Positions 49,757-57,473 of a DNA stretch of 64,000 nt are shown here, in pieces. The notes beneath the pieces were generated by a model. The model was not told the origin of the DNA. It searched no databases and worked only from the letters and a program-made list of their open reading frames with translations. This DNA is from Promicromonospora panici (lineage in GTDB: Bacteria > Actinomycetota > Actinomycetes > Actinomycetales > Cellulomonadaceae): positions 124,001-188,000 of the forward strand of contig NZ_UWYY01000008.1 of the NCBI RefSeq assembly GCF_900608595.1, written 5' to 3'. The first letter of the stretch is position 1; the number at the start of each line of letters is the position of its first letter. The translations under genes and the position numbers were made by a program.

Positions 49757-50340
49757 TCGGTGCCGTCCGTGATCTTGAGGCTCAGGTCCGTCAGCTGGAA
49801 GACGGCGGCCTGCGTGCTCCAGGAGACCTGCTCGAGGTTCGAGATGTCGACCGAGTCGGAGTCCATGGCGAAGTCGCCGGCGTCGCCCTTCTTGGCCGTG
49901 TTCACGGTCGAGGCGTCCACGCCGATGCGGATGTTCTTGAAGATCGCGGTACCCGACAGGTCGTTCATGCCGATCTGCAGGTCGGTGGCCTTCGCGGGCT
50001 CCTCACCCGTGCCCGCCGAGATCAGGATGCCGACCTTGCCCAGCGGCGTGTCCTGCACTACCGACTGGCACAGGTTGTAGAGCTGCGCGTCCTTGATGTT
50101 CGCGATGGCGGCGGGGTGCTCCGTGCCGTCGGAGGCGGTCGCGACACCCGCGTACTGCGAGAAGCCGGTGCCCGCGAGCTGGTCGGCGCCGATCTTGAAC
50201 TGGCTGCCGGAGATGGCGAACGAGACCGGCACGGCGCCCTGTGCAACCCCACCGAGCAGAACGCTGGCGGCGATGGTGACCGGAATGACGGCGAGGGCCA
50301 CTCGACCCTTGCGCGACCCCGTGATCTTGCTGAGCTTCAT
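49747..50340 (-). CDS. DUF6230 family exported protein
   Basis: This 197-residue protein starts MKLSKITGSRKGRVALAVIP with a signal or anchor segment, followed by a beta-rich domain (FAISGSQFKIGADQLAGTGF) and a single Cys near the end (DGTECF). DUF6230 and DUF6114 genes are adjacent in many streptomycetes and their function is not known. Here they are coupled by a 10-base overlap and divergent from a TetR regulator that probably controls them. Confidence 0.8.
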   Translation of the reverse strand: MKLSKITGSRKGRVALAVIPVTIAASVLLGGVAQGAVPVSFAISGSQFKIGADQLAGTGFSQYAGVATASDGTEHPAAIANIKDAQLYNLCQSVVQDTPLGKVGILISAGTGEEPAKATDLQIGMNDLSGTAIFKNIRIGVDASTVNTAKKGDAGDFAMDSDSVDISNLEQVSWSTQAAVFQLTDLSLKITDGTECF

Positions 50341-50393
50341 TGGTTTCCCCTCGATGCCAATGGTGAGGACGACTACGCCGTCGTCCCGTCGCG

Positions 50394-50423
50394 ACGTTAG
50401 CGCGATTACTGAGTGACCGTCAA
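50394..50423 (-). promoter_or_regulatory. Promoter of the DUF6230-DUF6114 operon
   Basis: On the minus strand TTGACG (50418-50423) and TAACGT (50394-50399) are spaced by 18 bases, a near-consensus housekeeping promoter, about 50 bases before the DUF6230 ATG. The -35 is part of TGAC-C-GTCA, which a divergently encoded TetR regulator could bind. Confidence 0.6.
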
Positions 50424-50469
50424 TTGTCCCCCTGACGGCGCCGCAAAGCATGCCCGATATGCTCGACGC

Positions 50470-51099
50470 ATGGCAACAGCCCGACGTACGCGACTCCGCC
50501 CGGAGGAGCGCCGCAACCAGCTCGTGGCGCTGGGAGTCGCGACCCTTGCGGACCGTCCACTGGCCGAAGTGACCGTCGAGGAGATCGCCGCCGAAGCCGG
50601 CGTCTCGACAGGTCTCGTCTACTACTACTTCGGCTCCAAGAACGGCCTGCACCACGAGATCGTCCGTAGAGCGCGCGACTCGATGCTGCACGCGTCCGAG
50701 CCGCAACCGGAGCTACCGCCGTCGGACCGCCTGGTCAGCACGCTGACCAGGCTCGTCGCATACGTGCGGGAGCACGGCCCCACCTTTTACTCGCTCGTTC
50801 GCGGCGCGGCCAGCGGCGACGAAGAGGTGCGTGCGGTCATCGAGGACGCGCGGCGCGAGCAGACTGAGCGTGCCCTCGCCGTGCTACTGGAGCTGGGCGT
50901 GCCCGAGACCGAGCTCCTGCGCATCGCGGTCCGCTCCTGGGTGGCCCTCGCCGAGCAGGCCCTGGTCGACGGCGCGATCAACTCCGACCTGGACGACGAC
51001 ATGCTCGTCGGCTACCTCGAGCGCAGCCTGGGCGGCGTCGTCGCCGCCGTCGTGCCGGGTGCGTCGGAGGCGCTGTTCGGGGTTCCGTCGACGCTCTGA
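50470..51099 (+). CDS. TetR-family transcriptional regulator
   Basis: This 209-residue protein has an N-terminal HTH (VTVEEIAAEAGVSTGLVYYY-type helix pair followed by FGSKNGLHHEIV) and an all-helical ligand-binding domain. It is divergent from the DUF6230-DUF6114 operon across 129 bases and is most likely its repressor. The ATG at 50470 is chosen from the HTH spacing. Confidence 0.9.
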   Translation: MATARRTRLRPEERRNQLVALGVATLADRPLAEVTVEEIAAEAGVSTGLVYYYFGSKNGLHHEIVRRARDSMLHASEPQPELPPSDRLVSTLTRLVAYVREHGPTFYSLVRGAASGDEEVRAVIEDARREQTERALAVLLELGVPETELLRIAVRSWVALAEQALVDGAINSDLDDDMLVGYLERSLGGVVAAVVPGASEALFGVPSTL

Positions 51100-51151
51100 T
51101 CCGGTCGGCGCGCCGGTCCGGCCGGGCGCTCCGGTCAGGTTTGCTCGCCCG

Positions 51152-51664
51152 TCAGAGCGCCTTGACCATCAGCAGGCAGGGGTTGTCCGCCCAGAGGTCG
51201 GGGAACTCCTCCACCGGGTGGAAGCCGCAGGCGGTGTAGAAGGCGCGGGTCCGGTCGAAGTCCGGGTCGGACGCCGACGGGCCGAGCGTCTTCACGCTCA
51301 GCACGCGCACCCCCTGGGCGCGGAGGTCTTCCTCCACGCGCTCCAGGAGGCTGCGGCCGATCCCCGCGCGGTGGTGCTTCCGGCGGACGGCGAGCAGGTG
51401 CACCTCCGCCGACGTCGGGTACCGCTGGTCGACGAGCAGCACACCGAGCACGTCCTCGAAGGGCACCTCGCCGCCGCCGGGACCGACCGCGGAGTCGGCA
51501 GTCTCGGGTACGGCGACCGCGACATAGTTGGGGAACTTGGCCGCCGCCTCGACGTACTCGTGCGTGAACCTGTCGATCCCGAACCACTCCGGCAGCTCCT
51601 CGAGGATGTCGTGTGCGGCATCCGATCGGCCGAGGGTCCTGACCACGGTGAACGTCCCAGACAC
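51152..51664 (-). CDS. GNAT-family N-acetyltransferase
   Basis: This protein of about 170 residues has the acetyl-CoA loop RRKHHRAGIGRSLLERVEED and the C-terminal strand-helix region DRTRAFYTACGFHPVEEF. The substrate is unknown. The start is uncertain: GTG at 51664 (used here) or TTG at 51673, neither with a strong ribosome site. It is convergent with the TetR gene (52-base gap) and lies downstream of htrA across repeat copy C. Confidence 0.85.
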   Translation of the reverse strand: MSGTFTVVRTLGRSDAAHDILEELPEWFGIDRFTHEYVEAAAKFPNYVAVAVPETADSAVGPGGGEVPFEDVLGVLLVDQRYPTSAEVHLLAVRRKHHRAGIGRSLLERVEEDLRAQGVRVLSVKTLGPSASDPDFDRTRAFYTACGFHPVEEFPDLWADNPCLLMVKAL

Positions 51665-51714
51665 GCGGACCAACCTAAACCTGACGGCCCAGCTTCACCC
51701 GCTGAACGCGAATA

Positions 51715-51832
51715 CGCCGAGGTAGAACTGGGGCGAAGTAGAACTGGGGCGAAGTAGAACGCCAGCTGGTGTTCTACTTCGCCCCAGTTCTACCTCGCCC
51801 CAGTTCTACCTCGCCAGAGTTCTACCTCGGCG
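51715..51832. repeat. 16-bp-period tandem inverted repeat, copy C
   Basis: Direct units GA(G/A)GTAGAAC start at 51719, 51735 and 51751. Inverted units start at 51771, 51787, 51803 and 51819, again every 16 bases, with CTGGGGC rather than CTCTGGC as the filler in most units. It lies 15 bases after the htrA stop and before the co-directional acetyltransferase gene, a terminator-like position. Confidence 0.88.
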
Positions 51833-51847
51833 GGACGAGGGGGACAG

Positions 51848-53539
51848 TCAGCCCTGGTTGCCGAACCACTCCTGGAGCCAGTCCGGGACGTTGTTCGGGG
51901 AGCTCTGGTCAGAGCCCGAACCCGAACCGCCCTCCTGGCCGGGCGCCTGCTGGTCCTGCGAGCCCTGGTCCTGCACCGCCGACTCGTCCCGGACCGCGAG
52001 CGTGACCGTGATCTCCTGCGTGCTGCCGTCGCGCACCACGGTGAGCACCGACTCGTCGCCGGCCTCCTTCTCCCGCACGAACGCCGTGAGCGACGCCGCG
52101 CCGTTGACGGCATCGCCGTCGATCGCGACGATCACGTCGCCCTGCTGGATACCCGCGTCGCCGGCCGGCGAGTCCGCCACCACCTCCGTGACGCCCGCGC
52201 CGCGGCGGGTGACGTCGTCGGCCGTGGCTGTCGCGTCCTCGAGCGAGACGCCGAGGAAGGCGTGCTCGGCGGTGCCGTCCGCCTTGAGCTGGTCACCGAT
52301 CTGCGTGGCCAGGTTCGACGGGATGGCGAAGCCCAGGCCGATCGAGCCGGAGCTGCCCGACTGCATGCCGCCCGACAGCGTCGCGATCGAGGACGTGATG
52401 CCGATGACCTCGCCCGACGCGTTGAACAGCGGCCCGCCCGAGTTACCCGGGTTCACCGCGGCGTCGATCTGGATGGCGTTGGTGACCACCTGGTCCGAGC
52501 CGTCCTCGGCGCTCGCCGTGACCGGGCGGTCCAGGGCGGAGACGATGCCCGTCGTGGCGGTGTTCGCCAGGCCCAGCGGGTTGCCGAGCGCCATGACGGG
52601 CTCGCCCACCACGACGTCGGACGAGTCGGCGAACTTCGCGGGCTCGAGGTCCGACGGCGGGTCGGACAGCTGCACGACGGCGAGGTCCGTGGCCGGGTCG
52701 GTGCCGACGATCTCGGCCTCGTACACGCGACCGTCGCTCAGCGTGACCTGAACCGTCGTGGCATCCGCAACGACGTGGTTGTTGGTCAGGATGCGGCCCT
52801 CGGAGTCCAGCACGACGCCGGACCCCTCGGCCCCGCCCGCCTGGCTCTCCACCTGGATCGCCACGACGGACTCCTGCACCGCGGAGGTGACCGACGTCCA
52901 GTCCGGGTTCTGGACGGTCGAGCTCTTCACCGGGACGTTCTCGCTGGACGACTGTCCGACGTCGGCCAGGGACGAGGGGTTGTCCGAGTCGTTCGTGAGC
53001 GAGATGGCGCCCGCCGTGCCCAGGCTGGCCAGCAGCGCGGCCGCCGCCGCGGCACTGACCACGGGAACCCAGGTGCGGTTCCGCGGCTTGGTCTGTGCGC
53101 CGCCCGCCGCTCCGCCGTCCGACGCCGAGGCGGGCGCCGCGTACGGGTTGACGTACCCCGACGCGTGGCTCGTCGCGGGTGCCGCGTTGTGCGCGGGCAC
53201 CGGATGCTGGGCCTGGGCACCGTGCTCGGCGGGTACGCCGTGCTGGGCCTGCGCACCCGCGGGGACAGCCGGGGGTACGGACCCGGGCGCCTGCGTGGGG
53301 GCCGGCGCGGGCGCCGGGGACTGTGCGGTGGTCGAGGGCTGTCCAGAGTCCGAGGGCTGCGCGGCGTCCGAGGACTGCTCAGGTGCCGGGTTCTCGGCAG
53401 GCCCCTTGTTCCGGGCCGGCGCCGGGCCGCTGACCGGCAGCTGCTGAGTCGGCTGCGTCGCGGGCGGCAGCTGCTCGGTGGGCTGCGTCGCGGGCGGCTG
53501 CTGATCCGGCTGCGGAGTAGTGCTGTTCTCGTCGTTCAT
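51848..53539 (-). CDS. HtrA/DegP-like membrane-anchored serine protease with PDZ domain
   Basis: This 563-residue protein has a long Pro/Gln/Ala-rich cytoplasmic N-terminus (about 1-150) and one membrane helix (VPVVSAAAAAALLASLGTAG). An extracellular trypsin-like domain follows with the triad His in LTNNHVVADAT, Asp in DPATDLAVVQL and Ser in NPGNSGGPLF. A single PDZ domain is next (VADSPAGDAGIQQGDVIVAI). A low-complexity tail ends the protein. It probably performs envelope protein quality control. The ATG follows AAGGAGGGT. Confidence 0.94.
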   Translation of the reverse strand: MNDENSTTPQPDQQPPATQPTEQLPPATQPTQQLPVSGPAPARNKGPAENPAPEQSSDAAQPSDSGQPSTTAQSPAPAPAPTQAPGSVPPAVPAGAQAQHGVPAEHGAQAQHPVPAHNAAPATSHASGYVNPYAAPASASDGGAAGGAQTKPRNRTWVPVVSAAAAAALLASLGTAGAISLTNDSDNPSSLADVGQSSSENVPVKSSTVQNPDWTSVTSAVQESVVAIQVESQAGGAEGSGVVLDSEGRILTNNHVVADATTVQVTLSDGRVYEAEIVGTDPATDLAVVQLSDPPSDLEPAKFADSSDVVVGEPVMALGNPLGLANTATTGIVSALDRPVTASAEDGSDQVVTNAIQIDAAVNPGNSGGPLFNASGEVIGITSSIATLSGGMQSGSSGSIGLGFAIPSNLATQIGDQLKADGTAEHAFLGVSLEDATATADDVTRRGAGVTEVVADSPAGDAGIQQGDVIVAIDGDAVNGAASLTAFVREKEAGDESVLTVVRDGSTQEITVTLAVRDESAVQDQGSQDQQAPGQEGGSGSGSDQSSPNNVPDWLQEWFGNQG

Positions 53540-53642
53540 CGGTGACCCTCCTTGAAGTCACCACCAGTTGACACCCCGTTCCTTGTCCCATCCTTAAACG
53601 AGTCTGTGAGTTCCCTGCACACTCGTCAACCCGCCTCCCACC
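53540..53642. other. Upstream region of htrA
   Basis: These 103 bases separate the htrA start from the hairpin at the menD end and must hold the htrA promoter. GGAGGGT of the htrA ribosome site is at the left edge. No clear -35/-10 pair was seen. Confidence 0.3.
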
Positions 53643-53708
53643 CCGTTGAGTGCGGGATATTCGCCCCCCGTTCGCCGCAGACAGGGCAAATAGCCAGCAC
53701 TCAACGAG
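53643..53708. repeat. Long imperfect hairpin covering the menD stop codon
   Basis: The left arm CCGTTGAGTGCGGGATATTC, followed by GCCC, pairs with GGGCAAATAGCCAGCACTCAACGAGG-type sequence on the right (10 perfect outer pairs plus a mostly paired inner part), with a loop of about 17 bases. The menD TGA lies inside the right arm. It is in terminator position for menD on the minus strand. Confidence 0.7.
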
Positions 53709-55482
53709 GGGTGGCGGCGGCCACGATCGTGTTCGCCAGCGTGCGGGACTCCTGCTGGCGGTCCTGCCGCGGCACCCGCACCTCGATGACCTGGACGCCG
53801 TGGCTCGGCGCCTGCAGCGCATGTCGCAGGGTCGGCACATCCTTCACGAGCTGGTGGTCGACGCCGTACCCCGCGCACAGCTGCGCGAGGTTCGACCCGT
53901 GCGGCGTCCCGAACACCCGCTCGAACGTGGCGCTCGCCGCACTGCTGGTCGCGGCGAGCGCACCGTGCTCCAGGGTCGCGAAGATCGAGCCGCCGTCGTC
54001 GTTCACCACGACGATCTCCAGGTCCACGGGAGGCTCGTCGGGCCCGCGCAGCAGGCCGCCGACGTCGTGCAGGAAAGTGAGGTCGCCCAGGAGGGCGCGG
54101 GTGCGCAGGCCCCGGCGAGCGGTAGCGAGCGCCACCCCGACCGCCGTCGAGACGGTGCCGTCGATGCCGGCGAGTCCCCGGTTGGCCAGGACCGCCGGGC
54201 CGGGACCGTCCAGCCCGAGCACCAGCTCCAGGTCCCGCACGGGGTTGGACGAGCCCACCACGAGCAGGTCGTCGGGGCCGAGCACCCCGGCAACGGCCCG
54301 GGCCACGGAGAGCGCCGTCGGCCCGCCGAGGACCGCGTCGTCGCACGTGACATCGTCGAGCACGCGGGAAGCCTGTGCGCTCGCGGCCCGCCAGCGCTCC
54401 AGGAACGCCGACGGCGGTGGCGTGGACGTCTCGAACCAGGCGGGCGCCACGCCGGGCAGCACGACGGCGGCGTTACGGGCGGCGTCAGGCCACGGACCGG
54501 CGCCCGGCGCTACCACGGTGACCGTCACGTCAGGCCGGGCGAGCAGGCGCTGCACCGGCCGCGAGAGCGTGGGCCGCCCGAGGACGACCACCTGCTCGAT
54601 GCTCGCGGCGAGCTCCTCCGACCCGAGCAGCACCCGGTACGCGGCTATCGCGTTGGGGCCGCCGGTTGCCCCGGACGACGGCTCCGCGAACAGCGGCCAG
54701 CCCTGCACCTCCGCGAGCTGCCGTGCGTCGGTGCCCGCGCCGTCGCCCGCGACGACGACGGTGCGCACCGGGTCACCGGGCAGCGCGGGCGACGCGACGT
54801 GCTGCAGCACGGCGGGCACGACGAGCGGCGGGTCGGGCTTGGGGTAGCCCTCCTGCGCGGTGTCGGCGGGCAATCCTGGCAGCTGGACCGACGGCGCCAG
54901 CGGGTCCCGGAACGCCAGGTTGAGATGCACGGGGCCGGGATGCCCCGACCGGAACCCGAGGGCCGCGCTGACCGCGCGTCCGGTGACGCTCCGCAGGTCG
55001 CGGAGCTCCGGCGCGCCCGTGGCGCCCGGCTCCCCCGCCGGATCCAGGGCGCCCGATGGCGCCGGCACGTCGACGGCGAACCGCACCGCCGAACCGAAGA
55101 TGCCCACCTGGTCGGTGGTCTGCGACGCTCCGGTGCCGCGCAGCTCGTGCGGCCGGTCTGCGGTCAGCAGGATCAGCGGCAGGCCCGTGTGGTTCGCCTC
55201 CAGCACGGCCGGGTGCAGGTTCGCGACGGCGGTCCCCGACGTCGTGACGACGGCGACCGGTGCGCCCTCCGCGCCCTTCGACAGGCCGAGCGCGAGGAAC
55301 CCCGCCGCGCGCTCGTCGATCCGCACGTGCAGCCTGAGCCGGCCGGCGTCGGCCGCCTCCGCCACCGCGTACGCGAGGGGGGCGCTGCGCGAGCCGGGCG
55401 CGAGCACGACGTCCCGCACGCCTCGGGTGACCAGGTCTGCGATCAGTGCGCGGGCGGCGGCCACGGCGGGCGGGATAGTCAT
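53701..55482 (-). CDS. menD: 2-succinyl-5-enolpyruvyl-6-hydroxy-3-cyclohexene-1-carboxylate synthase
   Basis: This 593-residue thiamine-diphosphate enzyme joins isochorismate and 2-oxoglutarate. Motifs include VVLAPGSRSAPLAYA, RIDERAAGFLALGLSKG, TTSGTAVANLHPAV and the ThDP site region ALLGDLTFLHDVGGL with NDDGGSIFATLE. It is coupled to menC (ATGA). The C-terminal residues TPR and the stop lie in a hairpin arm, so the gene end has been shaped by a repeat. Confidence 0.95.
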   Translation of the reverse strand: MTIPPAVAAARALIADLVTRGVRDVVLAPGSRSAPLAYAVAEAADAGRLRLHVRIDERAAGFLALGLSKGAEGAPVAVVTTSGTAVANLHPAVLEANHTGLPLILLTADRPHELRGTGASQTTDQVGIFGSAVRFAVDVPAPSGALDPAGEPGATGAPELRDLRSVTGRAVSAALGFRSGHPGPVHLNLAFRDPLAPSVQLPGLPADTAQEGYPKPDPPLVVPAVLQHVASPALPGDPVRTVVVAGDGAGTDARQLAEVQGWPLFAEPSSGATGGPNAIAAYRVLLGSEELAASIEQVVVLGRPTLSRPVQRLLARPDVTVTVVAPGAGPWPDAARNAAVVLPGVAPAWFETSTPPPSAFLERWRAASAQASRVLDDVTCDDAVLGGPTALSVARAVAGVLGPDDLLVVGSSNPVRDLELVLGLDGPGPAVLANRGLAGIDGTVSTAVGVALATARRGLRTRALLGDLTFLHDVGGLLRGPDEPPVDLEIVVVNDDGGSIFATLEHGALAATSSAASATFERVFGTPHGSNLAQLCAGYGVDHQLVKDVPTLRHALQAPSHGVQVIEVRVPRQDRQQESRTLANTIVAAATPR

Positions 55483-56459
55483 ACGTCCTCCAGGATCCGG
55501 GTCAGTCGGTGGTACCGCACGAGCCAGCGCTCCGTGGTCGGGCCGTCGGCCGGCGCGGCCGCGAGCGCCGCGGGCGACGGTTGGGGTCGGCGGACCGGCA
55601 GCGCACCGTCGACGGGCAGCAGCGGCTCGCCGACGACGTCGTGCACCAGCAGCTGGGACGTGGCGAGCCCGCAGGCGTAGGGCAGCTCGGGGAGCGCGGC
55701 GGCGAGGGCGACGCCGGCGGCGAGCCCCACGGAGCTCTCGAGCGCCGACGAGACGACCACGGGCAGTCCGACCTGTTCGGCGAGCTCCAGGCACGCCCGG
55801 ACGCCGCCGAGGGGCTGGACCTTGAGGACCACGATGTCGGCGGCCTCCTCGCGGACCACCCGCATCGGGTCGGAGGCGCGGCGGATCGACTCGTCGGCGG
55901 CGACGGGCACGTCCTGCTTGCGGCGTACCAGGGCCAGATCGTCGACGGCGGCGCAGGGCTGCTCCACGTACTCGAGCCCGCCGGCCGCGCGGTCGATCTC
56001 GGCCAGGTGCGCCAGGGCTTCGTCAGAGGTCCAGGCGGCGTTGGCGTCCACGCGGATCGCGCCGTCGGGCCCGAGGGCCTCGCGGACCGCCGCGACGCGG
56101 TCGGCCTCGGCGGCCACGGACTCGAGGGTCCCGTCGGGACCCCGCTGGGCGACCTTGACCTTGGCGGTGCGGCAGCCGCCCGACGCCAGGACTATCTCCC
56201 GTGCCCGTTCCGGTCCGACGGCGGGGACCGTGACGTTGACCGGAACGCTCCGCCGGACGGGTTCGGGCCAGCCGATCGTCGCGGCTTCGTAGGCCGCGCG
56301 CAGCCAGGTCGAGGACTCCTCGTCGTCGTAGTCCCAGAAGGGCGACAGCTCGCCCCATCCGGCATCGCCGCGCAGCAGGACGCCGTCGCGCACGTCGATC
56401 CCGCGGAAGCGGGTCCGCAGGGGTGTCGACCAGACGACGGGTTCACCGATCAGCAGCAC
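55479..56459 (-). CDS. menC: o-Succinylbenzoate synthase
   Basis: This 326-residue enolase-superfamily enzyme has catalytic Lys in RTAKVKVAQRG, metal ligands in IRVDANAAW, LEYVEQPCA and VAADESIR, and a second Lys in IVVLKVQPLGG. It dehydrates SHCHC to o-succinylbenzoate. The start is a GTG without a good ribosome site, 25 bases after the RelE-like toxin gene on the same strand, so it may be read through from the toxin-antitoxin promoter. Confidence 0.93.
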   Translation of the reverse strand: MLLIGEPVVWSTPLRTRFRGIDVRDGVLLRGDAGWGELSPFWDYDDEESSTWLRAAYEAATIGWPEPVRRSVPVNVTVPAVGPERAREIVLASGGCRTAKVKVAQRGPDGTLESVAAEADRVAAVREALGPDGAIRVDANAAWTSDEALAHLAEIDRAAGGLEYVEQPCAAVDDLALVRRKQDVPVAADESIRRASDPMRVVREEAADIVVLKVQPLGGVRACLELAEQVGLPVVVSSALESSVGLAAGVALAAALPELPYACGLATSQLLVHDVVGEPLLPVDGALPVRRPQPSPAALAAAPADGPTTERWLVRYHRLTRILEDV

Positions 56460-56484
56460 AGGCCCAGGCTAACGACCTGCACGG

Positions 56485-56820
56485 CTACTTGGTCTCGTTC
56501 GGATGGTGCGTGTGGACGTCGAGGATATGAACAACACCGGCCGTCGGCTCGACCTTCGTCACGTAGAACCAGATCCGTGCCCCTCCAGGCAGCTCGCACT
56601 GCCACCTGTCGTGCATCCGTCCCGCGCGTTCGACGGTCGCCAGCTCGAACTTGAGCTGATGGCAGGTCGGTGATGACGCATGCGGAGTCCGCGTGAGAAG
56701 TCCCACGCGTCGCTTTGTCGCCGCAACGTCGAGCCAGCCTTTCTGGGCCTGCTTGCTCGCGAAGACGATCGTGTACTCGTTCTTCTTGACGGGACGAGGA
56801 ACCGAGGCCTCTCGGGCCAT
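56485..56820 (-). CDS. RelE-like toxin of a type II toxin-antitoxin pair
   Basis: This 111-residue protein has a RelE/ParE-type fold in outline: KKNEYTIVFASKQAQKGWLD start, a middle helix, then GRMHDRWQCELPGGARIWFY and the basic/His end ILDVHTHHPNETK. Such toxins are mRNA interferases, but catalytic residues cannot be confirmed by eye. Its ATG shares a base with the antitoxin stop (TGATG), with GTG one codon earlier as an alternative. Confidence 0.75.
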   Translation of the reverse strand: MAREASVPRPVKKNEYTIVFASKQAQKGWLDVAATKRRVGLLTRTPHASSPTCHQLKFELATVERAGRMHDRWQCELPGGARIWFYVTKVEPTAGVVHILDVHTHHPNETK

Positions 56821-57278
56821 CACGGCCGCTCAACGGCGGTTGGCTCGTCCAGCCAGTCGTACTCCCGGTCGGGCCCATGGCCTGACGCGTACGCCTCAGC
56901 CGTCGATTGCCACGCACTGACCGCGACCTCGAGCGGCTCAAAGACAGACACCGACGCACAGGCCCGCGCCACTTCGGCGAGCTCGCTCGCGCACTGCTGC
57001 CGCCCGTCCGAGGGAAGGAAGCTCATCCACGGGAAGTACTGGCCAAGTCGCTCTGCGAAAGCCTCAGCGCCCTCGCCCACCGCAGCAGCGATCACCTGAG
57101 ACGCGAGCGCCAGACCAGCCCGGTTCTGCTCGTACACACTCTGCCGCTGCAAAACCAGGGGTTCACCGTCACGACGCGTGATCATGACCGGGCCCTGATC
57201 GGCTGCGGCCGCAACCTTCTTGGAGTCGCGCGAGAGATCCGAGAACCGCACAGTCTGAGCAATGGGCCGAACGTCCAT
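56820..57278 (-). CDS. Phd/YefM-like antitoxin
   Basis: This 152-residue protein starts MDVRPIAQTVRFSDLSRDSK and continues with the Phd-type pattern ITRRDGEPLVLQRQ, a DNA-binding N-terminal half. The C-terminal half is unusually long for the family. An alternative ATG at 57326 with an excellent GGAGGAACG site would add 16 residues, but they are encoded by the operator and are not family-like. The chosen ATG lies six bases after the -10 box, so the mRNA would be leaderless. Confidence 0.75.
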   Translation of the reverse strand: MDVRPIAQTVRFSDLSRDSKKVAAAADQGPVMITRRDGEPLVLQRQSVYEQNRAGLALASQVIAAAVGEGAEAFAERLGQYFPWMSFLPSDGRQQCASELAEVARACASVSVFEPLEVAVSAWQSTAEAYASGHGPDREYDWLDEPTAVERP

Positions 57279-57284
57279 CGTTCC

Positions 57285-57313
57285 ATAGTTCAGAATATGT
57301 TCTGAACTGTCAA
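57285..57313 (-). promoter_or_regulatory. Toxin-antitoxin promoter with embedded 22-bp palindromic operator
   Basis: A consensus TTGACA (57308-57313) and AACTAT (57285-57290) are 17 bases apart on the minus strand. Between them lies a palindrome (57287-57308) with 9-bp arms AGTTCAGAA and TTCTGAACT around a 4-base centre. This is a typical autoregulatory operator. Confidence 0.8.
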
Positions 57314-57473
57314 GCACAAGTGTCATCGTTCCTCCTGCAGCTGGTTGTCGGGTGAGCACCCACGAACCAACCTACGTCGAGCCCCCGACGCCTTTGGGGG
57401 GTTATCCACAGGGGCCCAGCGAAATGACGTGTTTCCCGACTCCGTGGTCGTCGATACTCCATAAGTGGCCCCC

